Below, piece after piece: positions 42,160 through 50,545 of a stretch of DNA of 64,000 bases. The notes beneath the pieces were generated by a model. It saw only the letters and a list, made by a program, of their open reading frames with translations. It was not told the origin of the DNA and ran no database searches. Position 1 is the first letter of the stretch; each line of letters begins with the position of its first letter. The stretch comes from Haemophilus_D parainfluenzae_AD (GTDB lineage: Bacteria > Pseudomonadota > Gammaproteobacteria > Enterobacterales > Pasteurellaceae). Both the position numbers and the translations under genes were made by a program. Location: the NCBI RefSeq assembly GCF_001679325.1, contig NZ_LZMX01000029.1. One strand, written 5' to 3'.

Positions 42160-42999
42160 ATGCATAAATTTTTACTGACAACCCTTCTCGCTAGCCTTTC
42201 TACCTGTGCTTTCGCACTTTTCCCTATTCAAACTGATTGGCAAGCTAATCACTTACAAGGCAAAGTGAAGTCCGTTATTTCACAGTCGGAAGATAATCCA
42301 GAAACGGTAGAAGGAGAAGTGGTCACGAACGATGTTCGTCAATTTTATAACGAGCAAGGCTTTTTAATTAAAACTGAAGAGATTACCCAAGAATCTGAAT
42401 ATTCCTATAAAACGACGGCGAATTATCGATATGATCAAAACAATCAATTAGAAGAAATTCGTTACACTATCGATAAAGAGGCTCATGGAAAACTCTACCA
42501 TTATCAAGAAAACAGCGATGGTTCAGGTATCATTTTAGAAATCACCTATGTAGGCAAAAAGCCGAAAAAACCGAATTTTCAAGAAGATTACATCAAAAGA
42601 GTTTACGACAAAGATGGTAAACTCATCTCTGAAGCCGTTTATTATGCAAAGATGATTGACGGCCATGCGAAAAAATTCCATTACAAGGACGATAAACTCA
42701 TCAAGGTTTGTGATTTTGATGACAGTGGAAAAGAAAGCAATTGCGAAACTTATCGTTATCTCGAAAATGGCGACTTTGTACATAACACGTCTTTTAATGA
42801 GGGACGAGCAGATTTTACTTATGACAAAAACCACAACGAATTAAAACGCCAAATTTTTGATCAACATGGGAAATTAGAAGAGACGTTCACAACACGTCAT
42901 AAATTTGATCAACACGGTAATGTGATTGAAAGCATTATGTATGATGAAAAAGGCAGATGGTTAGATAAAACCACAAAGAAATATGAATATTATCAATAA
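42160..42999 (+). CDS. Secreted YD/RHS-like repeat protein, uncharacterised
   Basis: This 279-residue protein has a signal peptide (about 1-20, MHKFLLTTLLASLSTCAFAL), so it is exported, probably to the periplasm. The rest is made of degenerate repeats of about 20-40 residues with a Tyr/Phe-Asp/Asn-x-x-Gly-x-Leu/Val pattern: FYNEQGFLIKTEE, YDQNNQLEEIRY, YDKDGKLISEAVYY, FDQHGKLEETF, FDQHGNVIESIMYDEKGRW. Such YD-type repeats form beta-strand ladders in RHS proteins, and similar ones occur in YwqK-like proteins. It has no toxin tip and is short. AAGGA lies 5-6 bases before the ATG. The 521-residue gene follows 36 bases on, so the two may be one unit. The function is unknown. Confidence 0.85.
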   Translation: MHKFLLTTLLASLSTCAFALFPIQTDWQANHLQGKVKSVISQSEDNPETVEGEVVTNDVRQFYNEQGFLIKTEEITQESEYSYKTTANYRYDQNNQLEEIRYTIDKEAHGKLYHYQENSDGSGIILEITYVGKKPKKPNFQEDYIKRVYDKDGKLISEAVYYAKMIDGHAKKFHYKDDKLIKVCDFDDSGKESNCETYRYLENGDFVHNTSFNEGRADFTYDKNHNELKRQIFDQHGKLEETFTTRHKFDQHGNVIESIMYDEKGRWLDKTTKKYEYYQ

Positions 43000-43035
43000 A
43001 CCACTTTTAAACGACGTATTCTAACTAGACTGCTT

Positions 43036-44601
43036 ATGATATTTTTTAGATCTAAACCACGCGCTGAAAAATTAGATAAAAAATTAACCACCAAACTGGA
43101 CAAAATCTTTCAATATTTTAAGGCGAAAGAAGAACCATCTGAGTGGTTGTTTGCCAGAAATCACAAGGTTGCGCCAATGGCAATCGCAACCTATTGGCAT
43201 TATGGTAAAGCCAATTTAGATGAATCTGAATTGCTAGAAAATACGGGTTTATCTGATTTATACCAACCTCTCAAATTGCTCCTAACAAAAACAATGAAAC
43301 TGCCTTGCATTACTCGCAGAGAATTTGAAGAGGAAAATTGGGTTCAATTATTTCTTTCTATTGATTTCAAATTAGCCCCAACAGAGAGCAAGCTTTTTAG
43401 AGTTTTTGTTTTCCCTGATCAGGATAGCTTTGTTTTCGCCGAAACGGATCAAACGAATAACCTTTTTCAGAGCATGATGCAGGCAAAACCATTTAATCAA
43501 CATAGTCCACATTATGAGCAATTTTTATCTTCAGTTGATGCGGTATTAAACGCTATTGAAAAGCCTGAAGATTTTGCATTATTAGACCAAAAACTCGCCA
43601 AAATTGAGCATTATCTTAAAAATCAACCTAATGGCGATTTACTTGTCAAAAACAATGTTTTTGAAACAGATATTTACGCCTATCAATTTTATTATTCTGA
43701 TAATTGGGACGATTACTCAAAAGAAAAATTTAATGAACTAGATTTTGGCGGCGATATGTATGATTTACAAAGTCAATTCTGTAACCCAATGGGATTCGTA
43801 CCTGCTTCTCGAGAAGAATTTTTTAATGGTTCTGGCTATTCTTTTTTAAATATTGGGTTCGGCATAAAACCGCATAAGGAATATGAACATATTATTAAAG
43901 ACACTAAATTTGCACTTCCGCAAAGAATTGAGCTATTTGCTGGACAACCTATTAGCGATGCCTCATATTCGTTACAACATGCTGAGCAGCTTTTTATTTC
44001 TAATTTAATGGCAGCAATTTATTATGCCAAACCGCTTGATGAACAACATTACAAGTTTGCTTTGTTAAAACAAGCCGCTGATTTGATTTGCGATAGCATT
44101 GACAGACGTGAAACTGAAATCAATCAAGATACCTTATTTGATGAATTAATTACTTTGCTTGAAACAAAAAAACACATCAAACCAAAGTATATTAAGCAAG
44201 TTAAAAACCTCTATAAATGGTTAAATAAAGACCTAGAGAAATGTCGAGAAAAAATGATCGCATTTGGCGATATCTACGAGGACGAGGATTTCGATGAGGA
44301 ATACGCTAAATTAGAGCTTATCAGAAGTTATCTTCATTGCTATAAAGATGATTGGAAAATTGATTATGACTCACTCAATCATTTTCTTTCAGAAACTCTT
44401 GAAAAAACTTTTGAAATCACTTTCAAAGAAGCACAGCATGAGTTTTCACGCATTAAGAATAAAGTAGAAACAGAAAGTGATTATACTTTACTTTATGTTG
44501 ACACGGGTTCCGACAATTTCTATTGCTTAGTTTGCCCAAAATCAGCAGAAACCCGCATAATAGAAATTGCAGACATATTAAATTTACCTGTCAACCATTA
44601 A
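43036..44601 (+). CDS. Uncharacterised 521-residue protein
   Basis: I do not recognise this protein with confidence. It has no signal peptide and no membrane helix, so it is probably cytosolic. It begins with a basic stretch (MIFFRSKPRAEKLDKKL). Residues about 30-370 are mixed helix and strand with YWHYGKANLDESELLENTGL and NPMGFVPASREEFF. After a helical linker (about 375-400), residues about 400-521 look like a separate acidic, mostly helical domain (GDIYEDEDFDEEYAKLELI) ending in YVDTGSDNFYCLVCPKSAE. This end could be related to small DUF-type domains of SUKH/DUF6630 style, but that is a guess. The ribosome site is weak. It follows the YD-repeat gene and meets the convergent DUF4153 gene. 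Confidence 0.8.
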   Translation: MIFFRSKPRAEKLDKKLTTKLDKIFQYFKAKEEPSEWLFARNHKVAPMAIATYWHYGKANLDESELLENTGLSDLYQPLKLLLTKTMKLPCITRREFEEENWVQLFLSIDFKLAPTESKLFRVFVFPDQDSFVFAETDQTNNLFQSMMQAKPFNQHSPHYEQFLSSVDAVLNAIEKPEDFALLDQKLAKIEHYLKNQPNGDLLVKNNVFETDIYAYQFYYSDNWDDYSKEKFNELDFGGDMYDLQSQFCNPMGFVPASREEFFNGSGYSFLNIGFGIKPHKEYEHIIKDTKFALPQRIELFAGQPISDASYSLQHAEQLFISNLMAAIYYAKPLDEQHYKFALLKQAADLICDSIDRRETEINQDTLFDELITLLETKKHIKPKYIKQVKNLYKWLNKDLEKCREKMIAFGDIYEDEDFDEEYAKLELIRSYLHCYKDDWKIDYDSLNHFLSETLEKTFEITFKEAQHEFSRIKNKVETESDYTLLYVDTGSDNFYCLVCPKSAETRIIEIADILNLPVNH

Positions 44602-44702
44602 ATTTTATGGACAGAAAACAACATGGCAGAAATAAAAAACGATCATTTTTAGCTAATTGTTGCAAAAATGCTGTAAAAAATCACAGTGTTTTAAATTTAC
44701 AG

Positions 44703-46475
44703 TTACTTATCAAAAATAGCTTTCGTATATATTCGATTATAGTAATAACCGCTTTCTGGTCTAAATTTCACTTCAAGTTCGCTCAAATAAATCGCAAAGC
44801 TTGGTCTATCAATTTTTAATAAATCTTGGCTAAGCAATTTAATCTCAGCTTTAGACATTTTTTTCATCGGGTCTAGTTGATGATCTTTAAATACTTTATG
44901 AATATGTTCATCCATATTAGTGCAATATCTGTCGTGATCTTCAACAAAGCAAACCTCTATTTTTTCCTCTTGCTTATCTACGTTTTCATCAGATTTCATA
45001 TAAGTCTGCGGCTCTGTACGATAAAATGTAAAAGTCGGCACACGAATCCATTTTTTATACGGAGTGACATCAATTGACTCCCATCGAGCTTCTATTGTTA
45101 TTTCGTTGTCTCGAATTACTTGGTCATTGATGCTGATATGATCACCATAAATATCTAATGTAAAAAGTTCTTTCGATTTTTCACCATATTGCTGTTTAAA
45201 AATCTCTTGTTTTTCTTTATAAGGATCTTCTACATAAGAGTCTAGCTCTATATGGCGAACCAAATAATATGATACATTGTCTAATTCTTCCCAATCTTTA
45301 AGCTCGCTTTTTGCCATATTCTCTAAACGTTCAACAAAATCTATATCATCACGAATTTTGCCTGAACCATCTGATAAATTAAGTTTTTTCAATAACTGTT
45401 CAAACCTCACGGTTTGGCTTTGGTAAGCAATTTCTTGTGGTTTAACAACCCAAGTCATGGCGAAAATTGCCACCATTACAACCGCAGAAATTAAACGATA
45501 TTGACGAACCTTAGGCAAAGCTAGAATGACATAAACAATAATAATCGCCACAGCCAATGCTACTAAATAAATACGTTGTTCAGTCCAAGCATAGGCACTA
45601 ATACGACGGTCAATCGCCAGCCATAGCAATACAATTGGCACAATAGCAAGATATGGATAGAACTTAAAGAAAGTTTCCCATCGGGCTTTAGCACAAATAG
45701 AACGTAGTGCATATACGCCTAAACCACCAAGCAGGTAAGGCAAAGTAATATTAGCTAACATGCCTTTTGGTAATACGCCTTCAAAAATAATTTGCACAAC
45801 ATAAGCATAAAGTAACACAGTGAAAATCATCAATGTTGGTGCTAATACGAAATTAACTAAAATGTCAAAAATGCGATTTAACGTCATTTCCGATTTTACT
45901 TGACGCTGTTGAAACACTAAGAAAAAGAGTGGCAAAGTGAAAATGCCTAAAGATGTATAAAAATGCTCATAGAAACTATCAGAAAACTCGACATTAAATA
46001 GCGTTGTAATCGTAAATAAAATAGCCGCCACTAATCCAAACACCAGCAACCATACCGCCGTAGCTAAGCCAAGATGGAATAAATTGGTAAAATTACGGTA
46101 GGTAAACACTTGATTATTTTTTTCAAATGGAAAACCTAATAACACAAATAACGCAATAAAATTTGCGCCCCAGAATTTCGGGCTTGAGAAATAAAACTCT
46201 GAACTATCATTAGTCATACCAATAATAGCCAGCGCCACCAATGGTACAATCCATGAAAAACGATACCAAGAATATGGGCGAGAGAGATAAACAAAGATAA
46301 ATAAGATTGGCGCAAATATCCAATAAGCTAAATGATCATTCCCTTGATGAGATCCTAATTCCACAAACCAAATCCCAATCGCAAACGCAGTAATCATAAA
46401 AATTTCAATCGGATGCGTAGATACCGCGTTTTTTATTTGGGTTTTAGTCTTTTCGAAAAATGTTGAAACAGACAT
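44703..46475 (-). CDS. DUF4153-family multipass membrane protein
   Basis: This 590-residue protein has an N-terminal half of about 12 membrane helices (about 20-370) followed by a soluble C-terminal region of about 210 residues. The pattern of helices, with FPFEKNNQVFTYRNFTNLFHLGLA and LPYLLGGLGVYALRSIC, fits the DUF4153 family, whose function is unknown. The C-terminal part starts around GSGKIRDDIDFVERL and holds two cysteines in VCFVEDHDRYC. I chose the ATG at 46475, 6 bases after AAGGA; an ATG two codons earlier lies too close to it. It is convergent with the 521-residue gene and divergent from eno. Confidence 0.8.
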   Translation of the reverse strand: MSVSTFFEKTKTQIKNAVSTHPIEIFMITAFAIGIWFVELGSHQGNDHLAYWIFAPILFIFVYLSRPYSWYRFSWIVPLVALAIIGMTNDSSEFYFSSPKFWGANFIALFVLLGFPFEKNNQVFTYRNFTNLFHLGLATAVWLLVFGLVAAILFTITTLFNVEFSDSFYEHFYTSLGIFTLPLFFLVFQQRQVKSEMTLNRIFDILVNFVLAPTLMIFTVLLYAYVVQIIFEGVLPKGMLANITLPYLLGGLGVYALRSICAKARWETFFKFYPYLAIVPIVLLWLAIDRRISAYAWTEQRIYLVALAVAIIIVYVILALPKVRQYRLISAVVMVAIFAMTWVVKPQEIAYQSQTVRFEQLLKKLNLSDGSGKIRDDIDFVERLENMAKSELKDWEELDNVSYYLVRHIELDSYVEDPYKEKQEIFKQQYGEKSKELFTLDIYGDHISINDQVIRDNEITIEARWESIDVTPYKKWIRVPTFTFYRTEPQTYMKSDENVDKQEEKIEVCFVEDHDRYCTNMDEHIHKVFKDHQLDPMKKMSKAEIKLLSQDLLKIDRPSFAIYLSELEVKFRPESGYYYNRIYTKAIFDK

Positions 46476-46613
46476 AATCATTCCTTTTTTATTCTATAAA
46501 GCCTTATTTAACACTTAATAATTCATACTAAAATAGTATGGAAATTCTCTGGCACTTTAACTAACTTTTATAGACAAATCCACTAAAATTAAATAGATAT
46601 TAGATAAAAACTC

Positions 46614-46655
46614 ACCGCACTTGATTGAAAAATAAGATACAGATCAAAGTGCGGT
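46614..46655. repeat. Inverted uptake-signal pair in the eno/DUF4153 divergent promoter region
   Basis: ACCGCACTTGAT (46614-46625) and ATCAAAGTGCGGT (46643-46655) are complementary with one bulged A. Unlike the other pairs, this one lies between two divergent starts, so it cannot be a gene-end terminator. The loop is 17 bases. Confidence 0.7.
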
Positions 46656-46751
46656 CATTTTTCCAAGACAAATTTCTAAATTTGCTTTATTATATTCCCG
46701 TTTTAGGTTCGCCTAACTAATTTTAATTAACTTTAAACAGAGGAAAACAAA

Positions 46752-48062
46752 ATGGCAAAAATCGTTAAAGTCATTGGTCGTGAAATCATCGACTCTCGTG
46801 GTAACCCAACTGTAGAAGCTGAAGTTCATCTTGAAGGTGGTTTCGTTGGTTTAGCAGCTGCGCCATCAGGTGCATCTACTGGTTCTCGTGAAGCATTAGA
46901 ATTACGTGACGGCGACAAATCTCGTTTCTTAGGCAAAGGTGTATTAAAAGCAGTTGCAGCAGTAAACGGTCCTATCGCAGATGTATTAGTGGGTAAAGAA
47001 GCGTCTAACCAAGCTGAAATCGACCAAATCATGATCGATTTAGACGGTACTGAAAACAAATCTAACTTCGGTGCAAACGCAATCTTAGCGGTATCTTTAG
47101 CAAACGCAAAAGCAGCAGCTGCATCTAAAGGTTTACCTCTTTACGCTTACATCGCAGAACTTAACGGCACGCCAGGCGTTTACTCTATGCCATTACCAAT
47201 GATGAACATCATCAACGGTGGTGAGCACGCAGATAACAACGTTGATATCCAAGAATTCATGATTCAACCAGTTGGTGCGAAAACATTACGTGAAGCACTT
47301 CGTATCGGTGCTGAAGTATTCCACAACCTTGCGAAAGTATTAAAATCTAAAGGCATGAGCACTGCTGTAGGTGATGAAGGTGGTTTCGCACCTAACTTAG
47401 CCTCTAACGCAGACGCTTTAGCATGTATCAAAGAAGCTGTAGAAAAAGCAGGCTATGTATTAGGTAAAGACGTCACTTTAGCAATGGACTGTGCATCTTC
47501 TGAGTTCTATAACAAAGAAACTGGCAAATACGAAATGAAAGGCGAAGGCCGTTCATTCACTTCTCAAGAGTTCACGCACTATCTTGAAGAGTTAACTAAA
47601 CAATACCCAATCGTGTCTATCGAAGATGGTCAAGATGAATCTGACTGGGATGGTTTTGCATACCAAACTAAAGTGTTAGGTGACCGCGTTCAATTAGTGG
47701 GCGACGACTTATTCGTAACTAACACCAAAATCTTAAAAGAAGGTATCGAAAAAGGTATTGCAAACTCTATCTTAATCAAATTCAACCAAATCGGTTCTTT
47801 AACTGAAACTTTAGCAGCAATTAAAATGGCTAAAGATGCAGGTTACACAGCTGTAATCTCTCACCGTTCAGGTGAAACCGAAGATGCGACTATCGCTGAT
47901 TTAGCGGTTGGTACAGCAGCAGGTCAAATCAAAACTGGTTCTATGAGCCGTTCTGACCGTATTGCGAAATACAACCAATTAATCCGTATCGAAGAAGCAT
48001 TAGAACGCGCTGGTACACCAGCTCCGTTCTTAGGTTTAAAAGCGGTTAAAGGTCAAGCATAA
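46752..48062 (+). CDS. eno: Enolase
   Basis: This 436-residue enzyme converts 2-phosphoglycerate to phosphoenolpyruvate and is also a scaffold of the RNA degradosome in gammaproteobacteria. It shows REIIDSRGNPTVE at the N-terminus, SGASTGSREALELRD, the metal-binding region around VGDEGGFAPN, SIEDGQDESDWDG and VGDDLFVTN, and the active-site SHRSGETED. Codon use is strongly biased, as in highly expressed genes. AGAGGA lies 7 bases before the ATG. The glycerate kinase product, if 2-phosphoglycerate, would enter here. A strong uptake-signal terminator follows within 30 bases. Confidence 0.98.
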   Translation: MAKIVKVIGREIIDSRGNPTVEAEVHLEGGFVGLAAAPSGASTGSREALELRDGDKSRFLGKGVLKAVAAVNGPIADVLVGKEASNQAEIDQIMIDLDGTENKSNFGANAILAVSLANAKAAAASKGLPLYAYIAELNGTPGVYSMPLPMMNIINGGEHADNNVDIQEFMIQPVGAKTLREALRIGAEVFHNLAKVLKSKGMSTAVGDEGGFAPNLASNADALACIKEAVEKAGYVLGKDVTLAMDCASSEFYNKETGKYEMKGEGRSFTSQEFTHYLEELTKQYPIVSIEDGQDESDWDGFAYQTKVLGDRVQLVGDDLFVTNTKILKEGIEKGIANSILIKFNQIGSLTETLAAIKMAKDAGYTAVISHRSGETEDATIADLAVGTAAGQIKTGSMSRSDRIAKYNQLIRIEEALERAGTPAPFLGLKAVKGQA

Positions 48063-48088
48063 TTTTTGCTTAATTTAATGTAAAATAG

Positions 48089-48121
48089 CACCGCACTTTG
48101 CAAAAAGTGCGGTGTTTTTTT
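48089..48121 (+). terminator. Uptake-signal terminator of eno
   Basis: CACCGCACTTT (48089-48099) and AAAGTGCGGTG (48104-48114) form an 11-bp stem with a 4-base loop followed by seven T. The ribosome site of the next gene begins right after the T-run. Confidence 0.92.
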
Positions 48122-48132
48122 AAGGTGCTTTT

Positions 48133-48771
48133 ATGAAGACACAATCTGATTCACTGCTTACTGAACCTTGGTTATCTTGGGCTATCGAAATCCAAAGCAT
48201 TGCACAAAACGGGCTAACTTATTGCAAAAATATCTATGATATTGAACGCTATGAACGCCTGCGGGATTTGTCTGCTGAAATGCTCGCTTATAAAACAGCA
48301 ATCCCCAAAGAAACTGTCAAATCGTTTTTTTGCAATGGGGCTGGTTATCAAACCCCTAAAATCGATTCACGCGCAGCTATTTTCAAAGATGATAAAATTT
48401 TATTAGTACAAGAAAATGATGGACTTTGGTCACTGCCTGGCGGCTGGATAGATGTGCTAGAAACCATTCATAGTAATACGATTAAAGAAGTACGCGAAGA
48501 AGCGGGGCTTAATGTTAAACCGACTTTTATTATTGCTATTCACGAACAACATAAACGCAATTTTCCGCCTTTTGCACATCCTGTACTCAAAACCTTCGTC
48601 ATGTGCGAACCATTAAGTGGTGAATTTCAACCAAATAGTGAAACCGTTCAATCTGCCTATTTTGCGTTGAATGAACTACCACCAATGAATGAAGAAAAAA
48701 ATACGCCCGCACAGGTTGAACTTTGCTTTCAAGCACACCATAGTAGTCACTGGACTACACAATTTGATTAG
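48133..48771 (+). CDS. NUDIX hydrolase with Nudix_N-type N-terminal domain
   Basis: This 212-residue protein has a helical N-terminal domain of about 60 residues (WLSWAIEIQSIAQNGLTYCKNIYDIERYERLRDLSAEML), typical of a subgroup with ADP-ribose or nucleoside-diphosphate substrates. A NUDIX domain follows. The NUDIX box runs from GGWIDVLE through KEVREEAGL around residues 103-126; its first basic position is Lys rather than Arg and the metal-binding Glu residues are intact. The substrate cannot be assigned. AAGG lies 7 bases before the ATG, directly after the eno terminator. It starts a plus-strand run of closely spaced genes. Confidence 0.9.
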   Translation: MKTQSDSLLTEPWLSWAIEIQSIAQNGLTYCKNIYDIERYERLRDLSAEMLAYKTAIPKETVKSFFCNGAGYQTPKIDSRAAIFKDDKILLVQENDGLWSLPGGWIDVLETIHSNTIKEVREEAGLNVKPTFIIAIHEQHKRNFPPFAHPVLKTFVMCEPLSGEFQPNSETVQSAYFALNELPPMNEEKNTPAQVELCFQAHHSSHWTTQFD

Positions 48772-48779
48772 GAAATACC

Positions 48780-49199
48780 ATGTTACATTTAACCCTCGAA
48801 GACCAACTTTTTCTCGGTCAAGCAAAGCAAGTCGGTACACACTCAACTGTACATGACCATTTGGCGGTGATGTTTGAAGATGACGGTGAAACCGGCTATT
48901 TTTATGCGTTAGATATGCGTCAAAATGCGCAGCCTGTTGTCGATTGCTTACATGTTTATAACGTCGATAACACTCGCAATCATCATGAAGCCCGTAAATT
49001 AGAAATCTGCTGGGATGAAAGCGGCTATTTAGCCTTATTGCTTATTAACGGCTATCCACACGCTGTATTTGATTTTGCTCATTTGATCGGCTATAACACC
49101 AACAAACATCCTCAACCTGACTTAATGAGCATGTGGACACACGAAGAAATCACCAATGAACGTGCGACCGCATGGCTTGGTGTGAATACGATTAAATAG
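48780..49199 (+). CDS. DUF2251-like small cytosolic protein
   Basis: This 139-residue soluble protein has no signal or membrane segment. It reads like a DUF2251-type domain: VHDHLAVMFEDDGETGYFYALD at the N-terminal half, a central VVDCLHVYNVDN, then LEICWDESGYLALLLINGYPHAVFDF. No activity is known for that family, and my assignment is from memory of the pattern, so it is moderate. It lies 8 bases after the NUDIX gene and 8 bases before yigB, each with its own GGA-type ribosome site, so the three are surely co-transcribed. Confidence 0.75.
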   Translation: MLHLTLEDQLFLGQAKQVGTHSTVHDHLAVMFEDDGETGYFYALDMRQNAQPVVDCLHVYNVDNTRNHHEARKLEICWDESGYLALLLINGYPHAVFDFAHLIGYNTNKHPQPDLMSMWTHEEITNERATAWLGVNTIK

Positions 49200-49207
49200 G
49201 ATTAACT

Positions 49208-49915
49208 ATGCGATTTTACCGTGGTCTTCAGCCTTTCAAGGTCATGAGTTTTGATCTTGATGACACCCTTTACGATAACAGTGATGTCATTCGTTTGGCC
49301 GAAGAACGCTTTCTTCAATGTGTGCAAGAACACGCACAACTGAGCGATCTTACCTCAGAATATTGGCGAGAATGGAAATGGCAACTGGTGGAGAAAGATC
49401 CCTTGATTGCTGAAGACGTAATTGCCTGGCGTGTCGAAACATTACGTAACTTACTGATACATCATGGTAAAAGTGCGGTTGAAATTGACCGCACTTTAGC
49501 GCTTGCCATGGAAGAATTTATTGAATGGCGACATAAAATTAATGTCCCCACTGAAAGCATCGAAGTGCTGAATCAACTTAAAGATCGCTACCTGTTGAGC
49601 GTGATTACCAATGGTAATGTGATTGCAACACGTATTGGGTTTGAACACTTTCAGCTGAGTTTACGTGGAGGAGAGCAAGGCAGAGCGAAACCTCATCAAG
49701 ATTTGTTCCACCAAACCGCCCATTATTTTGGCGTAAAACCGAATGAAATTTTACACATTGGTGACAACTTAACTACGGACGTTCAAGGCGCCATTCAAGC
49801 CGGCTGCCAAGCTGCATGGATTAATTTATCGGGCAAAGATCTCAATTCATTTACTGAAGCAAGTGTTTTGCCTACATTAGAAATCAATCATTTAACTGAA
49901 TTATTAACACTTTAA
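49208..49915 (+). CDS. yigB: HAD-family phosphatase YigB
   Basis: This 235-residue HAD hydrolase is close to E. coli YigB, which can dephosphorylate 5-amino-6-(5-phosphoribitylamino)uracil in flavin synthesis. The HAD motifs are FDLDDTLYDN (motif I, near residues 15-24), VITNGN (II), the GRAKPHQDLF lysine (III) and HIGDNLTTDVQGA (IV). A striking detail is an inverted uptake-signal pair inside the gene (49470-49497) encoding SAVEIDRTL in the cap region. It is not next to xerC here as in E. coli. ribF, another flavin gene, is in this window but 14 kb away. Confidence 0.92.
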   Translation: MRFYRGLQPFKVMSFDLDDTLYDNSDVIRLAEERFLQCVQEHAQLSDLTSEYWREWKWQLVEKDPLIAEDVIAWRVETLRNLLIHHGKSAVEIDRTLALAMEEFIEWRHKINVPTESIEVLNQLKDRYLLSVITNGNVIATRIGFEHFQLSLRGGEQGRAKPHQDLFHQTAHYFGVKPNEILHIGDNLTTDVQGAIQAGCQAAWINLSGKDLNSFTEASVLPTLEINHLTELLTL

Positions 49916-49919
49916 ACCT

Positions 49920-50543
49920 ATGATGAAAAAGAAAAATCAAGTTCTCGTCAGCCTTTCCATTGTGGCTTTATTGGGTGGCTGCTCAGAAGAGCAAGTTCAA
50001 CGTGATGTTTATAACAGCCTTGAGGATTGTTTAGCCGATTGGCAAAAAATCGAATTGTGCGAAGCTGACCAATCTACTGACAATAACAGCAGCACAACTG
50101 CGCATGCTGGCTCTGGTTCCTCTCTCTCGGGCAATTTAAATACACGTCCAAGCAATAATAGCGAATGGTCAGAGGACAATCAGACCGTTAAACAAACCTT
50201 AAATCCTGATGGTGTAACTCACTCTGGTAATTCAAGCAGCGCGGAGGGAACAAGCCACACGAGCTCTGCAACAGGAGAAGGACATGGCAGTATGGGCAGT
50301 GCGATTGCAGGCGCCGCAATGGGTTATATGATCGCGCGTACGGTGGGGGCATTTTTAGGGCCTAGCTACAATCCAAGCAACCGTGCTGTTTCTACGCCAA
50401 CGGGTCAAGTTATCCAACCGCAAACTAATCGTTCTGTCGGTAAGCCTGTATTAGTTAAAGGCAATGCCGGTAGCACTTACAGCAAACCGGTTTCACGCGG
50501 TGGCTTTAAAAGCGCTAGCTCAAGCAGCAGCTCAGGCGGTTAA
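49920..50543 (+). CDS. YgiB/DUF1190-like lipoprotein
   Basis: This 207-residue predicted lipoprotein has a short positively charged start (MMKKKNQVLVSLSIVALLGGC) with lipobox LGGC. The early mature part (RDVYNSLEDCLADWQKIELCE) matches the cysteine-containing start of YgiB/DUF1190 proteins. A low-complexity Ser/Asn/Thr-rich stretch follows (about 52-125), then a Gly/Ala segment (GSAIAGAAMGYMIAR) and a Ser/Gly tail. In E. coli ygiB is paired with ygiC, and here the gene is 2 bases from a YgiC-like gene. YgiB function is poorly known. No good ribosome site is visible, and it probably depends on coupling to yigB 4 bases upstream. Confidence 0.85.
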   Translation: MMKKKNQVLVSLSIVALLGGCSEEQVQRDVYNSLEDCLADWQKIELCEADQSTDNNSSTTAHAGSGSSLSGNLNTRPSNNSEWSEDNQTVKQTLNPDGVTHSGNSSSAEGTSHTSSATGEGHGSMGSAIAGAAMGYMIARTVGAFLGPSYNPSNRAVSTPTGQVIQPQTNRSVGKPVLVKGNAGSTYSKPVSRGGFKSASSSSSSGG

Positions 50544-50545
50544 AT

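Noticed and set aside
44523..44819. Open frame of 98 codons bridging the ends of the 521-residue and DUF4153 genes
   Set aside because: It overlaps both convergent coding ends in other frames, lacks a ribosome site, and its translation is low-complexity and basic without recognisable features.
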